Of a stretch of 64,000 nt of DNA, positions 15,760 through 24,516 are shown piece by piece. Under the pieces are notes generated by a model. The model was not told the origin of the DNA, did no database searches, and saw nothing but the letters and a program-made list of their open reading frames with translations. Made by a program: the position numbers and the translations under genes. How positions within the stretch are numbered: position 1 is the first letter of the stretch; every line of letters starts with the position of its first letter. Source of the stretch: an uncultured bacterium (GTDB lineage: Bacteria; Bacillota; Clostridia; Oscillospirales; Oscillospiraceae). Location: contig CANASS010000004.1 of the NCBI GenBank assembly GCA_947364395.1, positions 15,211 to 79,210 of the forward strand, read 5' to 3'.

Positions 15760-16998
15760 ATGGCAAGACGGCTTTTTCTTCTGGCAGTTTCCATTTTCTT
15801 GCTGTTTCTGCTGTCCGCCTGCGGCGGTCAGGCCCAGGCTCCCGCCGGTAGCCAGCCGCCGGTCAGGGAGACCGTCTCCCTGACCGTGTGGGGCGCGGAG
15901 GAGGACGAGGCCCTTTTACAGGAGATCTTCGCCTCCTTCCAGGAGCATTACGCGGGACAGGCCGATTTTCAGATCACCTACCAGCCCCAGAGCGAGTCCA
16001 ACTGCAAGGACGCCCTCCTGGGCAGCCTGGAGGAGGGCGCGGACGTGTTCGCCTTTGCCGACGACCAGGTGGCCGCGCTGGCCGCCGCCGGCGGGCTGGA
16101 CCCCATCGCGGACGACGACGCCATACGAAGCGCCTCCCTCCCCGCCGCGGTGGAGGCGGCCAGCGTGGGAGACGCCCTTTACGCCTACCCGCTGACGGCG
16201 GATAACGGCTACTTCCTATACTATAACAAAGCCTATTTCACCCAAGAGGATGTCCAGAGCCTGGAACGGCTGCTGGAGGCGGCGGCCCAGGCGGAAAAGC
16301 TGGTGGCCATGGACTGGTCCTCCGCCTGGTACGTCTACGCCTTTTTCGGCAACACAGGCCTGGAGGTGGGGCTCAACGACGACGGCCTGACCAACTACTG
16401 CACCTGGAACAGCGCCGACGGCCCCATCCGGGGGGTGGACGTGGCCCAGGCCATGCTGGATATCGCGGCCAGCCCCGGCTTTTCCAACCGGCCCGACGGG
16501 GAGTTTCTCGCCGGCGTCCAGGACGGCTCGGTCGTCGCCGGCGTCAGCGGCGTGTGGAATTCGGTGGCCGTCCAGGATGCCTGGGGGGACGATATGGGCG
16601 CGGCCAAGCTGCCCACCTACCGCTGCGGGGGACGGGAAGTGCAGATGGCCTCCTTCTCCGGCTGCAAGCTCATTGGAGTCAACGCCTACTCCAGCCACCC
16701 GGAGTGGGCCACCCGGCTGGCGGAGTGGATCACCAGCGAGGAAAACCAGCGCCTGCGCTTTGAGATGCGGGGCCAGGGCCCGGCCAACGTCAGCGCGGCC
16801 AATTCCCAGGCGGTCCAGTCCTCCCTGGCCATCGCGGCCCTTCTGGACCAGTCCAACCATTCCCAGCTTCAGCGGGTGGGCGGCAAGTTTTGGGACCCGG
16901 TGGCCCAGTTCGCGGACAGCATGGCCCAGGGAAACCCCTCCGGCGCCTCCCTCCAGGCCCAGCTGGACCGCATGGTCCAGGGCGTGAGCGAGCGCTGA
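15760..16998 (+). CDS. extracellular solute-binding lipoprotein next to a chemoreceptor
   Basis: 412-aa binding lipoprotein. Signal MARRLFLLAVSIFLLFLLSAC with lipobox LSAC, then family 1-type mature domain: VSLTVWGAEEDEALLQEIFASF, DVFAFADDQVAALAAAGGLDPI, an inner-lobe YPLTADNGYFLYYNKAYF and C-terminal WITSEENQRLRFE. GGGAGG ribosome site upstream. No permease or ATPase gene follows; instead a methyl-accepting chemotaxis protein starts 34 nt downstream. The pair suggests ligand sensing, or a binding protein shared with a distant transporter. Sugar or oligosaccharide ligand likely by family, but not proven. Confidence 0.9.
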   Translation: MARRLFLLAVSIFLLFLLSACGGQAQAPAGSQPPVRETVSLTVWGAEEDEALLQEIFASFQEHYAGQADFQITYQPQSESNCKDALLGSLEEGADVFAFADDQVAALAAAGGLDPIADDDAIRSASLPAAVEAASVGDALYAYPLTADNGYFLYYNKAYFTQEDVQSLERLLEAAAQAEKLVAMDWSSAWYVYAFFGNTGLEVGLNDDGLTNYCTWNSADGPIRGVDVAQAMLDIAASPGFSNRPDGEFLAGVQDGSVVAGVSGVWNSVAVQDAWGDDMGAAKLPTYRCGGREVQMASFSGCKLIGVNAYSSHPEWATRLAEWITSEENQRLRFEMRGQGPANVSAANSQAVQSSLAIAALLDQSNHSQLQRVGGKFWDPVAQFADSMAQGNPSGASLQAQLDRMVQGVSER

Positions 16999-17032
16999 TG
17001 AAACCGTACATCTACATCGGGGAGGAAATTAT

Positions 17033-18619
17033 ATGAAAGGCAGACTGACGCTTCAGCAGCGCTTGATCTTGCCCATCATCCTGCTGGGCCTCATCACACT
17101 GCTGTCCAATATTTTGGCGGTATTCAGCATCAACAACGTCCACACCACCGCGGGGAGCATTGTGGACAAGAGCATGGTCAGCGAGGAGCGGCTGGAGGAC
17201 ATCCGCCGGTCCGTCATGGACATTCACCGTCTGGCCCTGTCCCACATCGTGGCGGCGGACCACGCCACCATGATCCAGCTGGTGCAGGAGATCAAGGCGG
17301 AGGAAGCGGCCCTGGATGAAAAGCTGGCCTCCTATGAGGGCTTTGTGGCCCCGGAGGACCAGGAGACCTATCAGTCCCTCCTGGAGGGCTACACTGAGTT
17401 CAAGCACGCCCTGGTCTATCTGGTCAGCGCCAGTGCCGACAGCAAGACCCAGGAGGCCTACGCCACCGCCAACGGGGACGTGGCCCGCTGGGGCGGGACT
17501 GCGGAGGCGGAGATCGACAAGCTCTCGGCCTCGGTCAGCAGTCAGGCGAAGGCGGCCCGGGGGCGGCTCACCCTGGTCTACATTATCTCCCTGGTCTCCA
17601 GCGCCGTCACCTTGCTGGTGGGTATTCTGCTGGTGGCGGCGGGCTTCCGAATCATCCGCAGGTACGTCCTCACCCCGATCCACGACGTGATGGGCACCCT
17701 TCAGGACAGCTCCGAGCGCATCAGCGGCGTGGTGGGGGAGGTCCGCCAGCGGACCCAGACCTCCAGCGGCAGCGTCCAAAGCCTTTCCCAGCTGACGGAC
17801 CAGCTCTCCGCCGCCCTGGAGGAGATCGCGGGCAGCGCCGCCGCCATCACCTCCAGCGCCTCCGGCACCCAGGGCAGCACTCAGAGCATGGCGGAGGAGT
17901 GCGCCGCCATCACCGCCTACTCCGCCGGGATGCGGGAGCGGGCGGAGGAGATGGAGCGCTCCGCCCACAGCGAGACGGAGACGGTCCGGGCCAAAACGGC
18001 GGATATCCTGGCCATGCTGGATCAGGCCATCGAGAAAAGCAGGAACGTGGAGCAGATCAGCGCCCTGACCAAGGACATCCTCAGCATCTCCTCCTCCACC
18101 AACCTCATCGCCGTCAACGCCTCCATCGAGGCCGCCCGGGCCGGGGCGGCGGGGGCCGGGTTCTCCGTGGTGGCCCGGGAGGTCCACCAGCTGGCCGACT
18201 CCTGCGCGGAGACCGCCAGCCACATTCAGAAGGTCAGCGGGCTGGTCGTGGGGGCCGTGGACTATCTGTCCAGCAGCGCCCGGGAGCTGGCCGACTACCT
18301 GAGCCAGGCCGTGATGGACCAACTGGAGCGGTCCGTCCAGGCCGGGCGGCAGTACCGGGAGGACTCGGACTACATCAGCCGGGCCATGGAGGGCTTCAAC
18401 GATCAGGCGGACCGGCTGAAAACCGCTATGGACCAGATCGCCGCGTCCATCTCCAGCATCTCCAGCTCCATCGACGGGGCGGCCTCCGGCCTCACCGGCG
18501 CCGCAGGCAGCACCCGGGTGCTGGTGGACGACATGACGGGGATCACCGTGGGGATGGACACCAACCAGGAGATTGTGGGAGAGCTGCAAAGGCAGATGGA
18601 CGTGTTCGCAAATCTGTAG
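17033..18619 (+). CDS. methyl-accepting chemotaxis protein, HAMP-less
   Basis: 528-aa chemoreceptor. TM1 at about residues 10-32, an extracellular helical four-helix-bundle-like region (33-182), TM2 at about 183-205. Immediately after TM2 comes VLTPIHDVMGTLQDS and then the signalling coiled coil, without a recognisable HAMP (no DELG-type DEXG motif). The kinase-contact tip is SSSTNLIAVNASIEAARAG (about 356-375), matching the highly conserved hairpin tip with E and R residues in place. It is co-transcribed with the solute-binding lipoprotein and has GGGGAGG upstream. Likely recruits CheA/CheW; no chemotaxis core genes are in the window. Confidence 0.92.
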   Translation: MKGRLTLQQRLILPIILLGLITLLSNILAVFSINNVHTTAGSIVDKSMVSEERLEDIRRSVMDIHRLALSHIVAADHATMIQLVQEIKAEEAALDEKLASYEGFVAPEDQETYQSLLEGYTEFKHALVYLVSASADSKTQEAYATANGDVARWGGTAEAEIDKLSASVSSQAKAARGRLTLVYIISLVSSAVTLLVGILLVAAGFRIIRRYVLTPIHDVMGTLQDSSERISGVVGEVRQRTQTSSGSVQSLSQLTDQLSAALEEIAGSAAAITSSASGTQGSTQSMAEECAAITAYSAGMRERAEEMERSAHSETETVRAKTADILAMLDQAIEKSRNVEQISALTKDILSISSSTNLIAVNASIEAARAGAAGAGFSVVAREVHQLADSCAETASHIQKVSGLVVGAVDYLSSSARELADYLSQAVMDQLERSVQAGRQYREDSDYISRAMEGFNDQADRLKTAMDQIAASISSISSSIDGAASGLTGAAGSTRVLVDDMTGITVGMDTNQEIVGELQRQMDVFANL

Positions 18620-18643
18620 GATACCCCACACAAAGTACAAAAA

Positions 18644-18694
18644 GCCCCGCCCGGTCCGCCAAGCCTCCGCAGGCTTGTACAGACCGGGCGGGGC
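18644..18694. terminator. bidirectional terminator between convergent chemoreceptor genes
   Basis: A perfect 13-bp GC stem (GCCCCGCCCGGTC/GACCGGGCGGGGC) encloses a second small hairpin AAGCCT/AGGCTT. An A-run precedes it and CGCTTT follows, so it can serve both converging genes. Confidence 0.8.
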
Positions 18695-18716
18695 CGCTTT
18701 ATGGGCCGCCGGACGT

Positions 18717-20744
18717 TTATGAAATTTGGAACCGGCCGATGAGACCGTGCAGCGCCCGGGCCTGACCGGACAGCTCCTTGGACACCGCGGCGCTCTTTTC
18801 CGCGGCGTTGGAGTTGGCCTGGACCACGGCGGAGATCTCCTTGATGCCGTTTTCCACCAGCAAAATCATATCGGACTGCTGGGCGCTGGCGGCGGCGATC
18901 TCGTCCATCAGGGCTTTGATAGAGTCGATGCAGTCGCTGATAACCTGCATGGCGGACACCGCCAGATCAGTGGAATCCGTCCCCGACTTCACGTCCTGGA
19001 TGGAACGGTTGATTAAAATATTGGTGTTCTGCGCGGCCTGGGCAGACTTGGCGGCCAGCGTGCGCACCTCGTCGGCCACCACGGAGAAGCCCTTTCCGGC
19101 GGTCCCGGCCCGGGCGGCCTCCACGGCTGCGTTCAGGGCCAGAATGTTGGTCTGGAAGGCGATGTCCTCAATGGTCTTGATGATGGTGCCGATCTGGGCG
19201 GAGGACTGGTCGATGTTGCGGGTGGCGGTGAGGAGCTGGTCCATCTTGGCGTCCGCCTCGTCGGCGTAGCCGGTGGCCTTGGCCACCAGTTCGCTGGCGC
19301 TGCCGCAGCGCGCGGTGTTGGTCTGGAGCTGGGAGGCGATATCGCTGACGTTGGACACCAGCCCGGTGATGGAGGCGGCCTGCTCCACCGTGCCCTGGGA
19401 CAGGGCCTGGGCCTCGGAGGACACACGGTCCGCGCTGGCGTCCACATGGCCCGCCACCTGGGTGATGTCCCGGATAACGCTGGTCAGGTTGGCCCGGATG
19501 GACTTCAAGCTCTCGGACAGGGTCTGGAAATCGCCTATGTACAGGTCCTGATTCTTCTCCACGTTCACAGTGAAGTTGCCTCCGGCCATCTCCCCCAGGA
19601 TGCGGCTCACGTCGTCGATGGTCTCACGCAGGGCTCCGCACACCCGGTGGGTGGTCTGGGCGATCATGCCGATCTCGTCCGAACGCTTGTAGAACCGCTC
19701 CAGCTCCTGGTCGGCGGACAGGTTCAGGTCCCCCAGCCGCCCGATGGCCCGCTCCACCGCCATGAGCTCCCGGCCCTCCTTACGCAGGATCAGCAGGGTG
19801 ACCAGGATGGTGGCGGCGGCCATAATTGCGCACAGCGCCCCCACCAGCACCCGCACCGTGGTAACGGAGCCGTACACCTGGGCGGCGTTGTTGCGGACCA
19901 TAAAGACCCAGCCCCGGTCCTTCAGGTACTTGTAGACCACCAGCTGCCTGACCCCGTCCTCATCCTGGTAGGAGTAGGTGCTGGCCTGGGTGCTGCCCTC
20001 CGTCCGAATACGCTGGAGAATCTCCTGATACCCGGCGTCGGTGGTCTCGGTGTTCAGCAGCTCCTCGTTTTCGTGGTAGAGGTACACGCCGGTGTCTACG
20101 TTCATAAACACATACTCGCTGTTGGGCAGGCCCTTGATGTTCAGGTTCAGCAGGGCGTCCATCAGGCGGCTGGCATAGACCCCCGCCCCCGCATAGCCGA
20201 TGCACCGGCCGCCCTCAAAAACAGGCTCGTACATGGACAGGATCATGCTGCCGGTGCCGGGGGATTTCATGATGCCCAGGTTGGTCAGATTCTGGGTGGC
20301 CAGGATGGTGTCCTGGAAGGATTTCAAGGAATCCCCCGAGCGGGTGGTGATGCCGATGGCCCCCTGGGAGGTGTGGGTGAGCACATAGGTCTCCGGGGTG
20401 GCAATGTACAGTCCCTCAAAAATGCCCTTTATGGCGGCAAATTCCTCGGTGTACCGCTGGGCCTGGGCCAGCAGCGCGGGGTCGTCCGGGTTCAGCAGGA
20501 TATCCCGGACCTCTCCCCCCAGGGCGAACGCGGACATATACTCCTCCGCCGAGGACACATATTCATCAATGATGGACGCCCTGGACTCCACGGCGTCCAT
20601 CATCTGGTTGGTGATGTCGTTTTTGACCATGGCGGCGGTGTTGGTGGACACAATAATCCATAACACCAGCATACCCGCCAGGGTGATGGCCGATGTAATC
20701 ATACCAATGCGCGTCGCCAGCTTTTTGTTTGACAGAACCTTCAT
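18717..20744 (-). CDS. methyl-accepting chemotaxis protein with dCache sensor and HAMP
   Basis: 675-aa chemoreceptor. The start at 20744 (MKVLSNKKLATRIGM) has GGAGGAG 7 nt upstream; the longer frame to 20963 crosses the promoter. TM1 about 13-37, an extracellular double-Cache sensor (about 40-290; note ESRASIIDEYVSSAEEYMS and the VFMNVDTGVYLYHENEELL PAS-like loop), TM2 about 296-318, HAMP, then the signalling domain with the tip QTNILALNAAVEAARAGTAGKGF and downstream VADEVRTLAAKSA. dCache receptors usually bind amino acids, purines or carboxylates directly; ligand unknown here. Monocistronic, convergent with the HAMP-less receptor. Confidence 0.94.
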   Translation of the reverse strand: MKVLSNKKLATRIGMITSAITLAGMLVLWIIVSTNTAAMVKNDITNQMMDAVESRASIIDEYVSSAEEYMSAFALGGEVRDILLNPDDPALLAQAQRYTEEFAAIKGIFEGLYIATPETYVLTHTSQGAIGITTRSGDSLKSFQDTILATQNLTNLGIMKSPGTGSMILSMYEPVFEGGRCIGYAGAGVYASRLMDALLNLNIKGLPNSEYVFMNVDTGVYLYHENEELLNTETTDAGYQEILQRIRTEGSTQASTYSYQDEDGVRQLVVYKYLKDRGWVFMVRNNAAQVYGSVTTVRVLVGALCAIMAAATILVTLLILRKEGRELMAVERAIGRLGDLNLSADQELERFYKRSDEIGMIAQTTHRVCGALRETIDDVSRILGEMAGGNFTVNVEKNQDLYIGDFQTLSESLKSIRANLTSVIRDITQVAGHVDASADRVSSEAQALSQGTVEQAASITGLVSNVSDIASQLQTNTARCGSASELVAKATGYADEADAKMDQLLTATRNIDQSSAQIGTIIKTIEDIAFQTNILALNAAVEAARAGTAGKGFSVVADEVRTLAAKSAQAAQNTNILINRSIQDVKSGTDSTDLAVSAMQVISDCIDSIKALMDEIAAASAQQSDMILLVENGIKEISAVVQANSNAAEKSAAVSKELSGQARALHGLIGRFQIS

Positions 20745-20858
20745 AAAACTCTCCTCCACAGAAAAAAGTTTCTTGGAACTCCACAGCTTTCTGCCCTGAA
20801 CTGCCCGCAGATTCTCAGAGCCAAGCGGCCGCCGGAGCACCCAGCGCTTGACGCACGC

Positions 20859-20886
20859 ATTATACCATATTTTTTTGCCATGTCGA
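20859..20886 (-). promoter_or_regulatory. sigma-A promoter of dCache chemoreceptor
   Basis: -35 TCGACA (20886-20881) and -10 TATAAT (20864-20859), 16-nt spacing. The ATG lies 115 nt further on, leaving a fairly long leader. Confidence 0.65.
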
Positions 20887-20923
20887 GATACTGGTATGAC
20901 AATGTGGAGCAGAGAATGGAATT

Positions 20924-21820
20924 TTATTTCAGGGAGGCTGGCGGAAAACAGGCGCTCACCCACAGCCGCCCCCCCTCGTACCAGGCGGCAATGGTCCCAC
21001 CCATCCGCTCGGTGAGGGCCCGGGCGATGGACAGCCCCAGCCCGGTGGAGCCCCGGCCGGTCTCCACTGTATAGAAGCGGTCAAACAGCCGCCCCACCCG
21101 CACCTCGTCCAGCCCGTCTGCGGCGTTGGACAGGGTGACCGTGCCGTCCGGGGCCAGCGTCACCTCCAGGTCCCCGGCGCTGTATTTCAGCGCGTTGGAC
21201 AGCAGGTTGCCCAGCACCCGGGCCAGGGCGTTCCGGTCTAGCTCCCGCACCACCCGCCCCTCCGGCAGGGAGACGGCGGGGGTGATCCCCGCCTCCACCA
21301 GGGCCCCGTAGAGGGAGGCCACCGCCTCCTCCACCGCCCCGTTCAGGTCCACCGGCTCCAAAGTCAATTCGTCCTCCATGCTGGCGGCAATGGAATAGCG
21401 AAAAAGCTCCTCGGTGAGCCGCTTCATGGCCTCCGTCCGGCCGCCGATGAGGGCCAGATAGCGGGCCTGGTCCGGCGTTTTCTCCCCCTTTTCCAGCAGC
21501 TCCAGATAGCCGCAGATGGCGGTGAGGGGGGTGCGCAGGTCGTGGGAGACGTTGGTGACGGCCTCCTTCAGCTCCCGGTCGCCGTCCTCATAGCGCTGGC
21601 GGAGACGGCGCAGCTCCTTGAGCTGAACGTTCAGCTCAGCGGCCAGCCGCCGGGCGTGGGGGTCCCGGGTGGGGAGGAAAATGGGGTTGTTGGTGTGGCC
21701 GTCCAGGCGGTCCCCCAGCTGGTCCGTGATGTCGTCCAGGCTTTTTTGAAGCAGGTGGAGGCGGGCGCACAGCGCCGCCGCAAAGACAGCCAGCACACCG
21801 CACAGCAGCCAGGGGAGCAT
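20924..21820 (-). CDS. sensor histidine kinase of ABC-2 exporter operon
   Basis: 298-aa kinase with a single N-terminal membrane helix (residues 1-20) and no extracellular sensor, the intramembrane-sensing layout common in kinases tied to peptide-antibiotic exporters. HisKA His is in TNVSHDLRTPLTAICGYLE (about residue 101); the ATPase domain has GNLLSNALKYSAG, a reduced D-box and GSTGLGLSIARAL. It is the last gene of the operon RR-ATPase-permease-permease-kinase, 9 nt after the second permease, with GAGGTGAAG before its ATG. It likely phosphorylates the response regulator at 24517. Confidence 0.9.
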   Translation of the reverse strand: MLPWLLCGVLAVFAAALCARLHLLQKSLDDITDQLGDRLDGHTNNPIFLPTRDPHARRLAAELNVQLKELRRLRQRYEDGDRELKEAVTNVSHDLRTPLTAICGYLELLEKGEKTPDQARYLALIGGRTEAMKRLTEELFRYSIAASMEDELTLEPVDLNGAVEEAVASLYGALVEAGITPAVSLPEGRVVRELDRNALARVLGNLLSNALKYSAGDLEVTLAPDGTVTLSNAADGLDEVRVGRLFDRFYTVETGRGSTGLGLSIARALTERMGGTIAAWYEGGRLWVSACFPPASLK

Positions 21821-21829
21821 TTCTTCACC

Positions 21830-22657
21830 TCATTTCAGGTCTTTTCTGCGGAACAGGAGAACGCCAGCCCCGGTGGACAGGACGGAGACGGCCAGGGAAT
21901 ACAGGGGAAGCCGCTCCGGGTGGGTGGCGGAAAAGGTCATGTATTGCATGGCCTGTCCATAGGGGAGCAGGTCATGCAAGACTTGATAGACCTCCCGCAC
22001 CGCCCCCCGCAGGTAGAGGGGGTTGGGCTCGCTGCCGGTCACAATCTGGCCGTTCACCACCAGGGGAAGGGTATCCCGGAACTCCGGCTGGTCCAGCCGG
22101 GCGCTGAGATAAGTGGTCAGGGACATCATGAAGATGACCCCCAGCATACATACCACCACCGACACGGCCTTCCGGCTGCAATTCACCGCCACCAGCGTAA
22201 ACAGGGCGCAGAACGAGAGCGCCACAACCATCGACCCCGCCATAAGGGGCAGCAGCTTCCCCAGGGGCACGGATGGCGGCCCAATGAGGGGGACGCCCAG
22301 CCCCAGCACGGTGGCGAGACAGGCCAGACAGAACAGCAGACAGCAGGCGGTCATGGAGAGAAAACCCGCGAGATAGATGCTGGCGCGGGAATGGCCCGCC
22401 GCCACCTTGTTGCGGATGGCGCCGTCACTGTATTCCATACCCAGAAACAGGCTGACAAATATCGACCCCACCAACCCGATGGTCACCGCGTGGCCAAATA
22501 AAATCTGGTCCAGGGAGATGCTGACCCCATAGCTGGCCCGGTCCCCCAGGCGGTTGAGCACCAGCATCAGCCCAACCCCGAAGCTCACTGCCAGCGTCCC
22601 CCAAAACAGGGCGCTTTTTCTCAGCCGAAAAAAGTTTGACGACAGCAGGTTTCTCAT
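21830..22657 (-). CDS. ABC-2 type transporter permease (second)
   Basis: 275-aa protein with about six membrane helices, first helix at residues 15-37. It is a diverged paralogue of the adjacent upstream permease: both have N-terminal L-L-S-[AS]-N-F-x-R-L-x-K-S, the FGTEYSDG/LGMEYSDGAIRNK-VGHSR block and a C-terminal R-K-D-L-K. The start at 22657 (MRNLLSS) is preferred over GTG 22666 because AGGTGG lies 5 nt upstream. With the ATPase at 23520 it forms an exporter, probably for lantibiotic- or bacitracin-like compounds; substrate inferred only from operon type. Confidence 0.88.
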   Translation of the reverse strand: MRNLLSSNFFRLRKSALFWGTLAVSFGVGLMLVLNRLGDRASYGVSISLDQILFGHAVTIGLVGSIFVSLFLGMEYSDGAIRNKVAAGHSRASIYLAGFLSMTACCLLFCLACLATVLGLGVPLIGPPSVPLGKLLPLMAGSMVVALSFCALFTLVAVNCSRKAVSVVVCMLGVIFMMSLTTYLSARLDQPEFRDTLPLVVNGQIVTGSEPNPLYLRGAVREVYQVLHDLLPYGQAMQYMTFSATHPERLPLYSLAVSVLSTGAGVLLFRRKDLK

Positions 22658-22666
22658 ACCGCCCAC

Positions 22667-23527
22667 CTATTTCAAATCCTTCCGCTTGAACAGCGCCGCC
22701 CCGGCGGCGGAGAACAGGGCGGTCACCGCCGCCGCCAGCCCCATCAGCCGCAGGGGCTCCGTGAAGCTCAGCATGGTGTATTGGAGGGACTGCCCCGTAG
22801 GCAGCAGATCGTAAAGGAATTGATAGACTGTCCGCGCCGTGTCGCGAAGATAGTGGGGGTTGGGCTCCGGCACGGCGTTCACGATCTCCCCGTTGACGGA
22901 CATCTCATAGCCCTGGATGAACTCCGGCGCTTCTAGCCGGACGTTGAGGTATACGGCGGCAAACAGCAGGAGAAACACACCCAGCAGGCAGACCACCACC
23001 GAAGTGGACTTTTTGGAGCTGTTCATGACAACAAAGGTGAAGATGGCGCAGAACGCCGCAAGCATCAGCGCCGACCCGGCAATAGTGGCGAGAAGCAGGG
23101 GCGCGGGCTTGGTGAACCAGCCCAGCAGAGGCACGCCCACCGCCAGGCAGGACAGCATATAGCCCGCAATGCACAGCAGGGACGCCGCAAAGCCGGTGAT
23201 GAGGTTGGCGAAATAGATGGACAGGCGGGAGTGGCCCACGGCGATCTTGTTGCGGATGGTCCCGTCACTGTACTCGGTACCAAAAAAGACGGAGATAAAC
23301 GACGCCGCCAGGATACCGGCGATGCCGACGTACTGGAAAAATTCTTTCTCCAGCAGAGCCTTGTACTGGGCCACCTCCGGCACGCTCAGGTCAGCCCCCG
23401 TGGAGACCTGGAATTGGAACTCCCCCAGAATCGTCAGCACCCCCAGCGCGGCGCATACGATCATGCAGACCCGGAAGGCCGTGCTTTTCCACAGCCGCAG
23501 GAAATTCGCGCTCAGCAGTTTAGTCAT
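22667..23527 (-). CDS. ABC-2 type transporter permease (first)
   Basis: 286-aa membrane protein with about six helices. Its ATG (23527, MTKLLSANFLRLWKS) overlaps the end of the ATPase gene by 8 nt, with a G-rich ribosome site inside that gene. The conserved FFGTEYSDGTIRNKIAVGHSR loop precedes helix 3. It pairs with the paralogous permease 9 nt downstream to form a heterodimeric channel. Family: ABC-2 / bacitracin-type export permeases. Confidence 0.88.
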   Translation of the reverse strand: MTKLLSANFLRLWKSTAFRVCMIVCAALGVLTILGEFQFQVSTGADLSVPEVAQYKALLEKEFFQYVGIAGILAASFISVFFGTEYSDGTIRNKIAVGHSRLSIYFANLITGFAASLLCIAGYMLSCLAVGVPLLGWFTKPAPLLLATIAGSALMLAAFCAIFTFVVMNSSKKSTSVVVCLLGVFLLLFAAVYLNVRLEAPEFIQGYEMSVNGEIVNAVPEPNPHYLRDTARTVYQFLYDLLPTGQSLQYTMLSFTEPLRLMGLAAAVTALFSAAGAALFKRKDLK

Positions 23528-24434
23528 GAGAGCCACCCCCCACCAGGTTGACGAAGTAGCTCTCCAGGCTCTCGTCCCGCTCCTGGGCGGAGAGCAGCTC
23601 GCAGCCCTCCCCGTCCAGCGCCCGGCTGAGCTGGGAGATGTTCACCTGGGCGTACACGTCGGCCCGCCCGTCGTCCAGGATCTTGTAGTCCACGCCCATG
23701 CCGTCCAGCACACGGGCCAGGGCGCGGGTATCGGTGACCTCCACCCGCAGGCACTTGCGGCAGGCGGCCTCCAGCTCCCGGGCGGACAGCTCCTTGACCA
23801 TGCGCCCGGAGTCGATGAAGCCGTAGTGGGTGGCCAGCCTGGACAGCTCGTCCAGAATGTGGGAGGAGATGAGCACCGTAATCCGCCGCTCCCGGTTGAG
23901 TTTTAAAATCAGCTCCCGTATGTCGATGATGCCCTGGGGGTCCAGGCCGTTCACCGGCTCGTCCAGCACCAGGAAGTCCGGGTCCCCCGCCAGCGCCACC
24001 GCGATGCCCAGCCGCTGCTTCATGCCCAGGGAGAAATTCCGGGCCTTTTTCTTTCCGGCGTCCTCCAGCCCCACCAGCCTGAGAAGCTCCGGGATGCCGT
24101 CGTCGGAGGGCACCCCCAGCACCCGGTACTGCTCCCGCAGGTTGTCCCGGGCGGTGAGGTCCAGATAGATGGAGGGGGTCTCCACCACCGCGCCCATGCG
24201 GCGGCGTATTTTGGCGATGTCCCGCTGGGCGCTGTCCACGCCGTACAGGGCATAGGTCCCCGACGTGGGGGCCTGCAAACCGCAGATGAGCCGGATGAGG
24301 GTGGTTTTGCCCGCGCCGTTGCGGCCCACAAAGCCGTAGATTGCGCCCTTGGGCACGTGCATGGAGAAATTGTCCAGGGCCTTGAAGTCCTTATAGCGCT
24401 TGGACAGGCCCTGGGTGACCAGTACGTATTCCAT
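23520..24434 (-). CDS. ABC transporter ATP-binding protein (bacitracin/lantibiotic exporter type)
   Basis: 304-aa ATPase. The start at 24434 (MEYVLVTQGLSKRYKDFKAL) has GGAGG 7 nt upstream. Walker A is GRNGAGKTTLIRL, the signature is NFSLGMKQRLGIA, Walker B is FLVLDEPVNGLDP, and the switch His is in LISSHIL. A C-terminal extension of about 80 aa after the nucleotide-binding domain matches the BcrA/NatA-like group. It powers export by the two permeases encoded next in the operon. Confidence 0.93.
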   Translation of the reverse strand: MEYVLVTQGLSKRYKDFKALDNFSMHVPKGAIYGFVGRNGAGKTTLIRLICGLQAPTSGTYALYGVDSAQRDIAKIRRRMGAVVETPSIYLDLTARDNLREQYRVLGVPSDDGIPELLRLVGLEDAGKKKARNFSLGMKQRLGIAVALAGDPDFLVLDEPVNGLDPQGIIDIRELILKLNRERRITVLISSHILDELSRLATHYGFIDSGRMVKELSARELEAACRKCLRVEVTDTRALARVLDGMGVDYKILDDGRADVYAQVNISQLSRALDGEGCELLSAQERDESLESYFVNLVGGGSHD

Positions 24435-24516
24435 AAAAAAACCTCCGTTTCCTTGGATGCTCCCATGGTAACAGAGAACGGTCAAGAAAGCGGTCAAGAA
24501 AACCGTCCAGATTTCG

